This document shows positions 9,601-18,517 of a stretch of DNA of 64,000 nucleotides, piece by piece. The first letter of the stretch is position 1, and the number at the start of each line of letters is the position of its first letter. Origin of the DNA: Marinifilum_A sediminis (GTDB lineage Bacteria > Bacteroidota > Bacteroidia > Bacteroidales > Marinifilaceae); assembly GCA_947496465.1 (NCBI GenBank), contig CANMCX010000017.1, positions 1 through 64,000 of the forward strand, written 5' to 3'. The notes beneath the pieces were generated by a model. It searched no databases, had not been told where the DNA came from, and saw only the letters and a program-made list of their open reading frames with translations. The translations under genes and the position numbers were made by a program.

Positions 9601-9640
9601 AGGGTTATTATTTATCTAAGAATAATTACATTTGTTGTTA

Positions 9641-10753
9641 ATGGAACATGTACTAGACCCACTAAACTCATTTATCATTATCGTGATAGTAGGATCCTTA
9701 TTCTTACTATCTTTTTTGTTAATTGTTAACCTTTTAAAAGTAAATCGTAAAGCAAATATACTACTCGCTTGTTTCTTGCTAATTTGGGGGAGTTTTTGGA
9801 CGGATGAGTTGTTTGGACTGATTGGAATAAAAAGTTATTCACCTTTTTTTATTGAAGCTTTACATGTAATACAAACCTTTTGTGCAGTTCTCTTTTATTA
9901 TAGTGTTTTGTACTTTACAAACCCATATCGAAAACTTAAAAGAGCTGATTTATTTCACTTAATAGTTCCTATTATAGTGACCATTGCTTACACATCCAAT
10001 ATAGAAATTGAAGAAGGACTTAATCCCAATCACCTATTTGCGGTATTGCTGTTGATTCAAGCTTCTTTTTATATTCTGGCTTCTTTACAGCTTTTGCATA
10101 AACATGAAAAAAGAATTGAACTTTTTAACTCAAATCGGGAGTTGGTTGATTTAAAATGGATCAAACAAATTATCCATTCACTTGTTGCCATCAGCATTTT
10201 TATTATTGTTTACAACTTAATTGAAAGTGAAGGCAATTTAAACATAGTTGGTAATGGCTTCTCATTGATGATACTTTTGTATTTGGCATATAATACCTTA
10301 AAACAGAAAGAGATATTTTTGATTAGCGAAGAAGAGTTGGAAAAGGTGTTGGAAGAAAAGGACAAAGAGCAAAAAACCAAACAGAAGCTTTTATCTGATA
10401 AGGAAATAATTGTTTTAAGCGATAAGCTTGAAATACTAATGAAAGATGAAAAACCATATTTAGAAGGAGATTTAAGTTTATCGAAATTGGCAGATTTGTT
10501 AAAGATTACACCGCATCATTTGTCTTATCTCTTAAATGAAGGCTTCAATAAAAATTTCTTTCAGTTTGTGAATTACTACAGGGTAGAAGAAGCCAAGAGT
10601 CTTCTCTTGAGTGAAGCATACAAGAACATTTCAATAATTGGTATAGCATATGACTCAGGCTTTAACTCCAAAACTGCTTTTAATACGGTTTTTAAAAAAC
10701 AGACAGGAATGACGCCTTCTTTATTCAAAAAAGTGTCGAATAGCAATTTGTAG
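9641..10753 (+). CDS. Seven-span membrane AraC-family regulator
   Basis: The protein has 370 residues from the ATG at 9641; two TTG codons just upstream are in frame but an ATG is preferred. Seven hydrophobic spans fill residues about 10-225, then a charged linker (about 230-260) and a C-terminal AraC/XylS domain with both helix-turn-helix motifs (LSLSKLADLLKITPHHLSYL, then ISIIGIAYDSGFNSKTAF). This layout is common in Bacteroidota as a membrane-input regulator. A TonB-dependent receptor follows 760 bases downstream, after two repeat elements, so a regulatory link is possible but not shown. Confidence 0.88.
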   Translation: MEHVLDPLNSFIIIVIVGSLFLLSFLLIVNLLKVNRKANILLACFLLIWGSFWTDELFGLIGIKSYSPFFIEALHVIQTFCAVLFYYSVLYFTNPYRKLKRADLFHLIVPIIVTIAYTSNIEIEEGLNPNHLFAVLLLIQASFYILASLQLLHKHEKRIELFNSNRELVDLKWIKQIIHSLVAISIFIIVYNLIESEGNLNIVGNGFSLMILLYLAYNTLKQKEIFLISEEELEKVLEEKDKEQKTKQKLLSDKEIIVLSDKLEILMKDEKPYLEGDLSLSKLADLLKITPHHLSYLLNEGFNKNFFQFVNYYRVEEAKSLLLSEAYKNISIIGIAYDSGFNSKTAFNTVFKKQTGMTPSLFKKVSNSNL

Positions 10754-10795
10754 TTGGAATTTAGGAATGATAGAGAGCTGTTTATTGTTCTAAAG

Positions 10796-10992
10796 ATACC
10801 GCGCTGCTCTGCAGCTTTATTTCAATGGTGCTATAAATACTAGGCCACACTGTGGCTGAATATGGAAGAAATTTAAGGTGGGTAGCATAGTGCTTTGTTA
10901 GTATTGGTATTGAAGTAGAAAAGGTGCGTAGCACCGAAGTCTTTATAGCATATAATTAACCTCAAAATTCAAGGTGCATCTCAGCGTGGTAT
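10796..10992. repeat. Palindromic repeat element, copy 1
   Basis: The element is bounded by inverted arms, ataccgcgctg at the left and cagcgtggtat at the right (one mismatch). Inside are small perfect hairpins with 3-base loops: ctgc-tct-gcag, gccac-act-gtggc and ggtgc-gta-gcacc. The ctataaatac / ctttatagcata linkers match those of copy 2 and of the cluster at 113-197. No open frame or transposase is present, so it is either a structured non-coding element or a small mobile element moved in trans. Confidence 0.65.
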
Positions 10993-11094
10993 AAAAGATG
11001 AAATAAGAAGTATTATTATTTAAATGATATTTTAAGATCAATTCAAATTCGTTGGGATTCTGAATACAGATCAATTTGATAATTATGCAAATGA

Positions 11095-11262
11095 ATACCG
11101 CGCTGCTCTGCAGCTTGATTTTCATTGCCCGTATTGTTCTATAAATACTTCGCCACTCTGTGGCTCGGGAATAGTACAAAAGAAGCAAAGGTGCGTAGCA
11201 CTGTAGTTTTTATAGCAAATAATAGATCTTAAACCTTAAGGTACATCGTACCGCGGTATACG
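11095..11262. repeat. Palindromic repeat element, copy 2
   Basis: Same order of parts as copy 1: left arm ataccgcg, hairpins ctgc-tct-gcag, gccac-tct-gtggc, an imperfect ggtgcgtagcact, and ggtac-atc-gtacc, then right arm cgcggtat. It is in the same orientation as copy 1, about 100 bases away. The hairpin stems differ between copies while staying self-complementary (the last reads ggtgcatctcagc in copy 1 but ggtacatcgtacc here), which suggests selection on folding. Confidence 0.65.
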
Positions 11263-11515
11263 ATAGGCGATCAGACAATATTGATCAAATAATCGTTGAA
11301 ATAAAAGTTCGCTTCGATAAATGCGAACCTGTTTTAGGTGTACTACTTTATAAAAAATGCCCATTTAAATAGCAAAGTATTGTTGGTTTGCAACAAATCA
11401 TCAATGCTCATGAAATTTCTAAAGTGCTTTCTATTTATCTTATTTCATTTGATAAAAATGCTTGGCTTCATTTTTCGAGTATTGTTGATTAATACAAATA
11501 AAAACAGCAATACGT

Positions 11516-13837
11516 ATGAAGATTTTAAAGACGATTCTTTTGATTTTGATTTGTGTAAATCTGCAAGCACAAGAATTCACACAAACAGTAAAGGGAAAAA
11601 TTGTAAGTAAGGATACAGAAGAACCTTTGGCTTTTGCCAATATTCATATTAAGGATACGGATCCGATAATTGGTGGAACGAGTGATATCGATGGAAATTT
11701 TGAGCTTAAAAACGTTCCTGTTGGAAGGGTGAATATAGAGGTTTCTTACATTGGGTATGAATCATTACAAATACTAGATGTTGTCGTAAATTCAGCCAAA
11801 GAAGTTCAGCTAGATATTAAATTAAATCCATCGTTTTCTACTTTGGGCGAAATTGTTGTTGCACCCAAAATAAACAAGCAAGAGCCTATTAATGCGATCG
11901 CATCGGTAAGTGCACGAATGTTAAGCATTGAAGAAGGCAGTAGGTATGCAGGTGGTTTTGATGATCCAGCCAGATTGGCATCATCATTTGCAGGTGTTGC
12001 GAGTGGCAATGGCGAGGATAATTCAATAATTGTTCGTGGTAATGCGCCTAAATTCTTACAATGGAAGATTGAAGGGATTGAGATTCCTAACCCAAACCAT
12101 TTTGCCAATTTAAACAGTTTTGGAGGAGGTGGTTTAACGGCATTAAGTTCGAGTGTTCTGGCGAATTCCGATTTTATGACAGGAGCTTTTCCTTCGGAAT
12201 ACAACAATGCACTGGCTGGGGTATTCGATATTAAAATGCGAACAGGAAATACAAGTGATTATCAGCACAGTTTTGAAGCTGGATTAATTGGAATTGGTTT
12301 TGCTTCGGAAGGACCTTTAACAAAGAACAACGGATCGTATCTGGTAAATTACAGGTATTCTACTTTGGCACTAATTCCATCTATGTTACCCGAAGACGCC
12401 GATGGTACGAAATATCAGGATTTATCTTTTAAGCTCAACTTTCCAAACCAAAAGTTGGGTACATTTTCTCTTTGGGGAATAGGCTTAATCGATGAGTCGG
12501 ATTCAAAACTGGAAAAGGATGTTGCTAAGCGCGAATATTACCAGGATATTGAAGTTGGGGATGTAAAGCAGTATATGGGAGCCATTGGTTTAAATCACAA
12601 GTTACGATTTAAGAATTCGGCTTATCTGAATTCAACACTGGCTTTTACCACCGAAGGTATTGATATGTTTACCGATAGGTTGGATGAGAATGAAGTTCTT
12701 CAAGCGGAAAACATAGTAAAAAACACCAAATACAATATAGAGTTTAAATCGTATTATAACAGGAGATTTTCAGAGCGTTTATCTAATAGGACAGGAGTTT
12801 CGTTGCGTGGAATGGGCTACGATCTGGATATTCAAGAAGCCGATGAAAACAAAACATTGCAAAGCATTAGCGATGAAAATGGCTTTAGCTATTTGGCATC
12901 GGCTTACACCAACTTTACAATTTCAGGGAAAAAGCTAAAGTTTAATTTTGGCTTGAATAGTCAGCTGTTTACTCTGAATAATAAGTCTACCATTGAGCCA
13001 CGTTTGGGCGTGAAATATCAGCTAAACGATAGAAATAGCTTTAGTTTTGGATATGGATTGCATAGTAGACTGGAGCCCTTGCAGGTTTATTTTATTAAAC
13101 CTTCAAATGGTAAGAGTAATAAGGATCTTGATTTTACCAAATCGCATCACTTTGTTTTGGGCTACGATTGGAATATCAGCGAAAAGCTACATGTGAAAAT
13201 AGAACCTTACTATCAGGAATTGTACGATGTGCCTATTGCAAACAATAGCAACGAATCACTATTGAACTTACAAGGAGATTGGTTTTTAACCGATACTTAT
13301 ACCAATACTGGTAAAGGCAGAAACTATGGTATTGATCTGACTTTAGAGCAATACATGCACAAAGGATTCTACTATTTACTATCAGGATCACTTTTTAAAT
13401 CACAATACAAAACAGCCAACTCCGATTGGTTCAATACACGCTACAATAAAAAGTATCTTTTCAATGCTTTGATAGGAAAAGAGTTCTTAATGGGCGATCA
13501 GAAACAAAATGCTTTGAGCTTTAACCTTAGATTATCCATTCAGGGAGGAGAAAGGTTTTCAAAAATTGATGAAATTGCCTCTTCAATAGCTAAGGATGTT
13601 GAATACGATGAAACAGTACCATTTAACATGCAAACCGATGCCTCAACAGTAGTTCATGCAACAATTAACTACACTTGGAACAAAAAGAAAACAAGTCATA
13701 GACTGTCGCTTAAAATACTAAACCTAACGGGTTACGAAGGCTTTCACGGACACAAATACAACATTAAAACGGGAGAAGTTAAAGAGGATAGAGAGGCATT
13801 AATGATACCAAATCTGAGTTATAAAATTTCTTTTTAA
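11516..13837 (+). CDS. TonB-dependent outer-membrane receptor
   Basis: The 773-residue protein has a signal peptide (MKILKTILLILICVNLQAQ), then a carboxypeptidase-regulatory-like domain (about 25-110, GKIVSKDTEEPLAFANIHI), a plug domain (about 125-245, with NSIIVRGNAPKFLQWKIEG) and a 22-strand type barrel to the C terminus. It ends in an aromatic residue (ISF), as outer-membrane barrels do. It should import a ligand using TonB energy. No SusD partner lies downstream, so this is a solo receptor, and the ligand cannot be read from sequence. A hairpin terminator follows at 13863. Confidence 0.92.
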   Translation: MKILKTILLILICVNLQAQEFTQTVKGKIVSKDTEEPLAFANIHIKDTDPIIGGTSDIDGNFELKNVPVGRVNIEVSYIGYESLQILDVVVNSAKEVQLDIKLNPSFSTLGEIVVAPKINKQEPINAIASVSARMLSIEEGSRYAGGFDDPARLASSFAGVASGNGEDNSIIVRGNAPKFLQWKIEGIEIPNPNHFANLNSFGGGGLTALSSSVLANSDFMTGAFPSEYNNALAGVFDIKMRTGNTSDYQHSFEAGLIGIGFASEGPLTKNNGSYLVNYRYSTLALIPSMLPEDADGTKYQDLSFKLNFPNQKLGTFSLWGIGLIDESDSKLEKDVAKREYYQDIEVGDVKQYMGAIGLNHKLRFKNSAYLNSTLAFTTEGIDMFTDRLDENEVLQAENIVKNTKYNIEFKSYYNRRFSERLSNRTGVSLRGMGYDLDIQEADENKTLQSISDENGFSYLASAYTNFTISGKKLKFNFGLNSQLFTLNNKSTIEPRLGVKYQLNDRNSFSFGYGLHSRLEPLQVYFIKPSNGKSNKDLDFTKSHHFVLGYDWNISEKLHVKIEPYYQELYDVPIANNSNESLLNLQGDWFLTDTYTNTGKGRNYGIDLTLEQYMHKGFYYLLSGSLFKSQYKTANSDWFNTRYNKKYLFNALIGKEFLMGDQKQNALSFNLRLSIQGGERFSKIDEIASSIAKDVEYDETVPFNMQTDASTVVHATINYTWNKKKTSHRLSLKILNLTGYEGFHGHKYNIKTGEVKEDREALMIPNLSYKISF

Positions 13838-13862
13838 CTTATTAGTAATCAATGAAAATTTG

Positions 13863-13897
13863 AATAGGGAATAGCGTAGCTGTTCCCTATTTATTTT
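13863..13897 (+). terminator. Rho-independent terminator
   Basis: Inverted repeat aatagggaa / ttccctatt with an 11-base loop is followed by a T-rich tract, 25 bases past the receptor stop codon. Confidence 0.65.
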
Positions 13898-14016
13898 CTC
13901 TCATTTTTCCTGAGGAGAGGGCTAAGTTGAGGATTTGTTTCTTCTGCACCCTCTCGACTGTTGGCACTTTCCCTACAAGGGAAAGAATCTTAAATTAAAA
14001 TCAATTAATCATTTCA

Positions 14017-14084
14017 CCCTAAACCCCTAAAGGGGCTTAATGTCTGGATGCTAGCGAAAGTCCCCTTTAGGGGATTTAGGGGTT
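14017..14084. repeat. Inverted repeat around CCTAAAGGGG, copy 1
   Basis: Left arm at 14017-14037 (ccctaaacccctaaaggggc) and right arm at 14060-14084 (tcccctttaggggatttagg...) are complementary to each other, and each arm is itself partly palindromic. A related element is at 15450-15514. The two bracket the AraC and VOC genes. Confidence 0.65.
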
Positions 14085-14100
14085 TTCTATAATATTTCTC

Positions 14101-14118
14101 CCTCTCCTCAAGGAGAGG
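14101..14118. repeat. Short perfect palindrome
   Basis: Two perfect 8-bp arms (cctctcct / aggagagg) sit around a 2-base centre, with flanking ctc...cggggtgagg. It closely resembles the palindrome at 113-136, so the two likely belong to one dispersed repeat family. Confidence 0.5.
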
Positions 14119-14161
14119 ATCGGGGTGAGGTTTATTAAAAACAAAGTATCTTAGCATACAA

Positions 14162-14953
14162 ATGCTAGCCATTCGAACATATCAACCAAAGCAATATTCC
14201 GATTTAATAGAACGGATTTGGATATTGGAGACAGGTGATGAACCAAGTGATGTGATTGTACCACCAAGTCAGTACCTGCAGCTTATTGTTCCTTTGGAAG
14301 GATCCAATTACAATCGAAATGGTAAAACTGTAAACAAGATGATTGTTGAAGGAATCAGTTTGCAGACCAATTGTGTACACTATCCTGCAGGAACAAAGCT
14401 AATGGGGATTCGGTTTTATCCCTTTGGTATGTATCCTTTTCTAAGTTATGAAGGAAAAGATTTACTGAATGAAATGATTGAGGTATCACTTCCCGAGAAT
14501 TATAGCTTTAGTGTGGATAAAGATGAGGTATTATTGAACGAGGTTTATCTGTTGCTTGAAGAATTGTACGATGAGGCTGCACATCAAAAAATAAAAATCT
14601 TAAAAGAATATTATCAAACAGCCCGGTGGAGCGATGATTCTCTTTCGATAGAAGAATATTGCAAGCTGAATGGAACTAATTATACGACGCTTAACCGAAA
14701 GTTTAGGCAGATAACAGGGCTTAGTACCAAAAAGTTTGAACGATTGGTAAAATTCAGAAAATCACTTTGTAAACTAATCGATAGCGAGGATCAATTGACC
14801 AGCATTGGAGTAGATTCCGGTTATTTCGATCAGGCGCACTTCATTCGTGAATTCAAATTGTTCCTCAATTGCACTCCATCTACCTATCAATCGCTCATTC
14901 AATCTGCCGATGAGGATACCAAAATCATAAATTACAATTTCAGATTGTTCTAG
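14162..14953 (+). CDS. AraC-family transcriptional regulator with DUF6597-type N-terminal domain
   Basis: The 263-residue soluble protein opens with the domain seen in many one-component AraC regulators (YSDLIERIWILE, then a PxxYLQLIVPL strand and GIRFYPFG), residues about 1-130. The C-terminal half is an AraC DNA-binding domain (about 160-250), with LSIEEYCKLNGTNYTTLNRK and the IGVDSGYFDQAHFIREFK signature. It lies 72 bases upstream of a VOC-family gene on the same strand, which it may regulate. The pair is bracketed by two copies of an inverted repeat. Confidence 0.85.
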   Translation: MLAIRTYQPKQYSDLIERIWILETGDEPSDVIVPPSQYLQLIVPLEGSNYNRNGKTVNKMIVEGISLQTNCVHYPAGTKLMGIRFYPFGMYPFLSYEGKDLLNEMIEVSLPENYSFSVDKDEVLLNEVYLLLEELYDEAAHQKIKILKEYYQTARWSDDSLSIEEYCKLNGTNYTTLNRKFRQITGLSTKKFERLVKFRKSLCKLIDSEDQLTSIGVDSGYFDQAHFIREFKLFLNCTPSTYQSLIQSADEDTKIINYNFRLF

Positions 14954-15025
14954 CTGCTTAAAATATACAATTCTCCCAACTTGATCTGCTATAGCTTTGT
15001 CTTTCGAAATCAAAAATCAATAGAC

Positions 15026-15415
15026 ATGAGAATAGAACATTTGGCAATCTGGACCAGAGATTTGGAAGCAATGAAAGACTTTTATACAAAGTATTTTAAC
15101 ATGCAGGTCAGCGATAAATATCACAATCCTAAAAAAGGATTTACTTCCTATTTTCTCAGCTTCGAAGAATCTTCGAGCAGGTTGGAATTAATGCACAGCA
15201 TAAATGTAAGTTATGCGATGTGCGGAAGATCGAGTGCACTGGGATTGGCTCATTTTGCAATTTCGCTTGGCAGTAAGCAAAAGGTAGATGAACTCACAGA
15301 GCGCCTTCGTAAAGATTCTTATGAAATAGCAGGTGAGCCCAGAACCACTGGCGACGGATATTACGAAAGTGTTGTTTTGGATTGCGAGGGAAATTGTGTT
15401 GAGATTAATGAATAG
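15026..15415 (+). CDS. VOC-family (glyoxalase/bleomycin-resistance fold) protein
   Basis: The protein has 129 residues from the ATG at 15026. The frame is open to 14981, but the family starts with MRIEHLAIWTRDLEAM, as here. Two beta-alpha-beta-beta-beta modules are visible, with conserved His5 and terminal Glu positions (VVLDCEGNCVEI) and a central GLAHFAISLG strand, which fit a metal site. This subfamily contains lactoylglutathione lyases and dioxygenase-like proteins; the substrate cannot be told. It follows the AraC gene and probably shares its transcript. Confidence 0.82.
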   Translation: MRIEHLAIWTRDLEAMKDFYTKYFNMQVSDKYHNPKKGFTSYFLSFEESSSRLELMHSINVSYAMCGRSSALGLAHFAISLGSKQKVDELTERLRKDSYEIAGEPRTTGDGYYESVVLDCEGNCVEINE

Positions 15416-15449
15416 CCAGACAGGGAGAGGCTTCTTTTGTATCAATTCA

Positions 15450-15514
15450 CCCTAAATTCCTAAAGGGGCTTACTATTAGCAAACTTAGGAAATTCCCCTT
15501 TAGGGGATTTAGGG
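15450..15514. repeat. Inverted repeat around CCTAAAGGGG, copy 2
   Basis: Left arm ccctaaattcctaaagggg (15450-15468) pairs with the right arm ending at 15514 (cccctttaggggatttaggg). The flanks (caattcaccctaaa) match copy 1 at 14017. The elements lie on either side of the AraC/VOC gene pair in the same orientation. Confidence 0.65.
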
Positions 15515-15663
15515 ATATTCACAGGTTTCGAATCAAATTCAGCTCAGAAATAGTTCTGACCAGTAATTAAACCTTTTCAATATTTAAGAGTCGAACTGCT
15601 ATCATCAAAATAATGGTGAATGCTGCTTGTAAGCATATTTTATTCATATCAATTCAATACACA

Positions 15664-16005
15664 ATGAAAAAATTAAAATTTGTAGTTCTGGCTCTTATGA
15701 TTTTTGGCTCAATTAATTTGACAATGGCACAGCGCCGTGATCCTAAGGCAATGATTGAAAAGGAAACCAACTGGATGATTGAAAATTTGGATTTAAGTGA
15801 TTCTCAGGTAAAAGAGGTGAAAGAGGTGAATGGTGATTTTACAAAGGAGATCCAAGAAATGCTTCAAGGTGGGCGTCCTGATCGCACTAAAATGAAAGAA
15901 ATGCAAACGGATAAGATGAAGCAAATGGAAGAGATTCTTAGTGAGGAGCAGTTCAAAGAATATGCGGAGTATAAAGAAAAAATGGAATCGAAGAGAAGAA
16001 GATAA
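15664..16005 (+). CDS. Small exported Spy/CpxP-like protein
   Basis: The protein has 113 residues from the ATG at 15664, where the signal peptide MKKLKFVVLALMIFGSI...MAQ begins; upstream codons in the same frame add no sense. The mature part is all-helical and highly charged, with LDLSDSQVKEVKEV and EILSEEQFKEYAEY matching the repeated LTxxQ-like pattern of Spy/CpxP periplasmic proteins, and it ends in KRRR. Likely a periplasmic stress or chaperone-type protein. It is monocistronic, with a terminator at 16063. Confidence 0.75.
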   Translation: MKKLKFVVLALMIFGSINLTMAQRRDPKAMIEKETNWMIENLDLSDSQVKEVKEVNGDFTKEIQEMLQGGRPDRTKMKEMQTDKMKQMEEILSEEQFKEYAEYKEKMESKRRR

Positions 16006-16062
16006 AATCAATGTGAATATGTAGTTTCAAATAGCATACTACTTATTTGTAATCGGTGGGGT

Positions 16063-16091
16063 AAGGTGTCGGCTTTTCGGCACCTTTTTTA
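16063..16091 (+). terminator. Rho-independent terminator
   Basis: Hairpin aaggtgtcg / cggcacctt with a short T-rich loop, followed by six T residues, about 57 bases after the Spy-like gene. Confidence 0.8.
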
Positions 16092-16210
16092 ATTTGCTAT
16101 TAATCATTGTTAATTATAATGAAATGCACTCTGTGGTTTTGTTTTGGAAAAAATCTCAGCTAAATTGCTGATCACAATTGAACCATAACAACAGCAGATA
16201 GAAATATTTC

Positions 16211-17794
16211 ATGCGGAAAAAGAACAAAATAGAGCACTTTAAGGCATCATTTGGGAAGTTAAAAGATGAAGAATACAATTTCGAGCTAATCGAAAAATAT
16301 TTCAGGGATAAGGATAATTCAGGTTCTTTTCAGGAGCTATCGGATAAAACTTGTTCCGATCTTGATTTTGAAGAGCTGTTTATGTTTCTGGATAGGACAA
16401 CCTCTAAAATTGGGCAGCAGTGTTTGTACAACAAATTACGTGTTTTGCCGAATAATTCTGATGGTATCGATCGTAAAGAAAAGATCATACAAGCACTGTC
16501 TGAGGATTCGGAATTAAGGATTCGTACACAATTACAGCTCGATAAGCTATGCAAGAACGATGTTTATTACGTTTCAACTTTATTTCAGGAAGAGTACGCC
16601 AAGCCTCCCAAGTGGTTTTTTGTTATTCGCTTGCTTTCATTCACCAGTCTATTGTCCTTACTTTTATTTCCCTTTAATCCACAACTATTTTTTGTATTTT
16701 TTACGGTATTCATTGTCAATCTTATCATCCATTATTGGAATAAGAGAAATCTATACAAGTATTTGGGTTCCATACCACAACTATTGCGCTTACATAAGGT
16801 AGCTGTTAATCTCAATAAGGAAAAACTATTTACTGATATTGATCCAAAATTGGATGATTCCATTCGAATTTTGAATCAGGTTCGGAACAGAATGTCATTT
16901 TTTAGGTTGGATGCTCATTTGCAAAGCGAAATGGAAGCGGTATTTTGGTTTTTATTGGAGTTATTCAAAATTACTTTTATTCTGGAGCCATTGCTATTGT
17001 TTGGTATTTTAGACCGTTTAGATCGCAAGAGAATAGAGATTGAGAAGGTGTTCTCATATGTTGGAGAGGTGGATATCTTGCTTTCTATTGCGTCACTGCG
17101 AAAAGGATTAGATACTTACTGTCTGCCCAAAATAAGCGAATCGAATTTTTCTGCAACAGGGGTATGTCATCCTTTAATCTACAATTGTGTTCCCAATAGC
17201 ATACAGCTTTCCGATAAATCGATATTGCTTACTGGTTCTAATATGTCAGGAAAAACCTCTTTCATACGAGCCATTGGTATAAATACCTTATGTGGATTAA
17301 CTATTAATACCTGTTTTGCCGAACAAATGACCCTTCCGAGAGTACGGATATTCTCAGCAATACGCATTAGCGACGATTTGTTGAATGATAAAAGCTATTA
17401 TTTCGAGGAAGTGCTCACCATTAAAGACATGATTGATAATAGTGCGAACGGCAAGCCAAATCTGTTTCTATTGGATGAAATATTTAAGGGAACCAATACG
17501 ATAGAGAGAATTTCGGCAGGAAAGGCTGTTCTTTCATCATTAGCAAATCGAAACAATATTGTGTTTGTATCAACTCACGATATTGAATTGACAGACTTAT
17601 TACAACAAGAGTATGAATTGTTTCATTTTAGTGAATTGGTAAACGAGAACAATGTTGATTTTGATTACAAACTTAAGGAAGGAAAGCTACTCAATCGAAA
17701 TGCCATACGGATTCTTCAAATTAACAATTATCCCAATGATTTAATCGATGAGGCAATTGCTCTATCAAAAACACTTGATAATAAATCATCCTAA
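16211..17794 (+). CDS. Membrane-associated MutS-like ATPase
   Basis: The 527-residue protein has a MutS domain V-type ATPase at its C terminus: Walker A LLTGSNMSGKTSFIRAI (about 340-356), Walker B LFLLDEIFKGTNT (about 416-428) and a STHD switch (about 455). The N-terminal part has the MutS core-like start (ELFMFLDRTTSKIGQQCLY) but no mismatch-recognition domain. Two hydrophobic stretches, about 135-170 and 238-260, suggest membrane attachment. Such short MutS-like proteins are common in Bacteroidota and their role is not established; mismatch repair is unlikely without domain I. Start ATG 16211. Confidence 0.85.
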   Translation: MRKKNKIEHFKASFGKLKDEEYNFELIEKYFRDKDNSGSFQELSDKTCSDLDFEELFMFLDRTTSKIGQQCLYNKLRVLPNNSDGIDRKEKIIQALSEDSELRIRTQLQLDKLCKNDVYYVSTLFQEEYAKPPKWFFVIRLLSFTSLLSLLLFPFNPQLFFVFFTVFIVNLIIHYWNKRNLYKYLGSIPQLLRLHKVAVNLNKEKLFTDIDPKLDDSIRILNQVRNRMSFFRLDAHLQSEMEAVFWFLLELFKITFILEPLLLFGILDRLDRKRIEIEKVFSYVGEVDILLSIASLRKGLDTYCLPKISESNFSATGVCHPLIYNCVPNSIQLSDKSILLTGSNMSGKTSFIRAIGINTLCGLTINTCFAEQMTLPRVRIFSAIRISDDLLNDKSYYFEEVLTIKDMIDNSANGKPNLFLLDEIFKGTNTIERISAGKAVLSSLANRNNIVFVSTHDIELTDLLQQEYELFHFSELVNENNVDFDYKLKEGKLLNRNAIRILQINNYPNDLIDEAIALSKTLDNKSS

Positions 17795-17863
17795 AATCTG
17801 TAGCTAAAAAATCTTTTCCAACTCAATTACAAGTTGTAACTTATGCTTATAAGCTTAGCTAGC

Positions 17864-18361
17864 ATGAGATACCTACTGTTTACATTTCTATTACTGATTT
17901 CCTTTTCATGTACAAAGTCTGTAGATGAGAATCGCGTAATTGACACGCAAAAATTTTCTCAATTGATTACGGAAAAAGATAAAACATTAGTGTATGTATG
18001 GACCACATGGTGCAGTGGTTGCCGCAAAAGCTTATCAGAAACATTACCCAAGCTCATGAAAGACATTAACTCTGAAGAGTATCAGTTGATATTAATAGCA
18101 GCTAGTAAAAACAGGGTAGAGGTAGATTCTTTGGTAGGAGCAAGTGGTTTAAGCAACAGTTCCTGGTTCCTCGATTTTTTAGGACCAGACAAAGGCAGTT
18201 TCCAATCCATTGGCATTCGACAATTTTTATCGGCTAACTTTAAAGGAGAAAAAATCTATACAGGTGGTATTCCTGTATTTTTCCTGGTCGATCGCAATAA
18301 AAAAGTTCTGCAAAAGAAATTGCCACATTCTTATGATGAGGTAATGCAGCTTTTGAAATAA
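17864..18361 (+). CDS. Thioredoxin-like lipoprotein
   Basis: The protein has 165 residues from the ATG at 17864, where MRYLLFTFLLLISFSC gives a lipoprotein signal (Cys16). The rest is a thioredoxin fold with TTWCSGCRKSL (CSGC redox pair) and a cis-Pro loop (GGIPVFFLVD). CSGC differs from the usual CGPC, so the redox potential may differ. It is probably a periplasmic thiol-disulfide protein of the TlpA type. It lies 69 bases after the MutS-like gene, perhaps on one transcript. Confidence 0.82.
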   Translation: MRYLLFTFLLLISFSCTKSVDENRVIDTQKFSQLITEKDKTLVYVWTTWCSGCRKSLSETLPKLMKDINSEEYQLILIAASKNRVEVDSLVGASGLSNSSWFLDFLGPDKGSFQSIGIRQFLSANFKGEKIYTGGIPVFFLVDRNKKVLQKKLPHSYDEVMQLLK

Positions 18362-18449
18362 AAGTTCCTAACCTCAAACCCCTGGCATTGGGTTCAAATA
18401 ATAGATCATGGAAAATTAAACGATTGACTTTTCGATTGTTAGATGTTCA

Positions 18450-18486
18450 TAAAACAAAAAGACCCATCAGTTAATTGACAGGTCTA
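18450..18486 (-). terminator. Rho-independent terminator (minus strand)
   Basis: Read on the minus strand, agacctgtca and tgatgggtct form an imperfect hairpin followed by tttttgtttt. It lies 32 bases past the stop of the KamA-family gene. Confidence 0.7.
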
Positions 18487-18517
18487 ATTTTAAATATCAT
18501 TAAATCGCTTACGCGTT

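Larger units (their letters stand above)
10754..11515. other. 762-base intergenic region with two related repeat elements
   Basis: No credible gene is present; small open frames on either strand cross the repeats and have no protein-like features. The region holds two related palindromic elements (10796-10992 and 11095-11262) and a 6-bp hairpin at 11307-11328. The last 180 bases are AT-rich and should contain the promoter of the TonB-dependent receptor at 11516. Confidence 0.6.
13838..14161. other. 324-base intergenic region with terminator and palindromes
   Basis: It contains the receptor's terminator (13863-13897), a small hairpin at 13969-13985 (tttccc-tacaa-gggaaa), the paired repeat at 14017-14084 and a perfect palindrome at 14101-14118. 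No gene is seen. Confidence 0.6.

Noticed and set aside
11338..11610. 90-codon plus-strand frame in front of the TonB receptor
   Set aside because: It runs into the receptor gene in another frame and has no supporting feature; the receptor start at 11516 with its signal peptide is far better.
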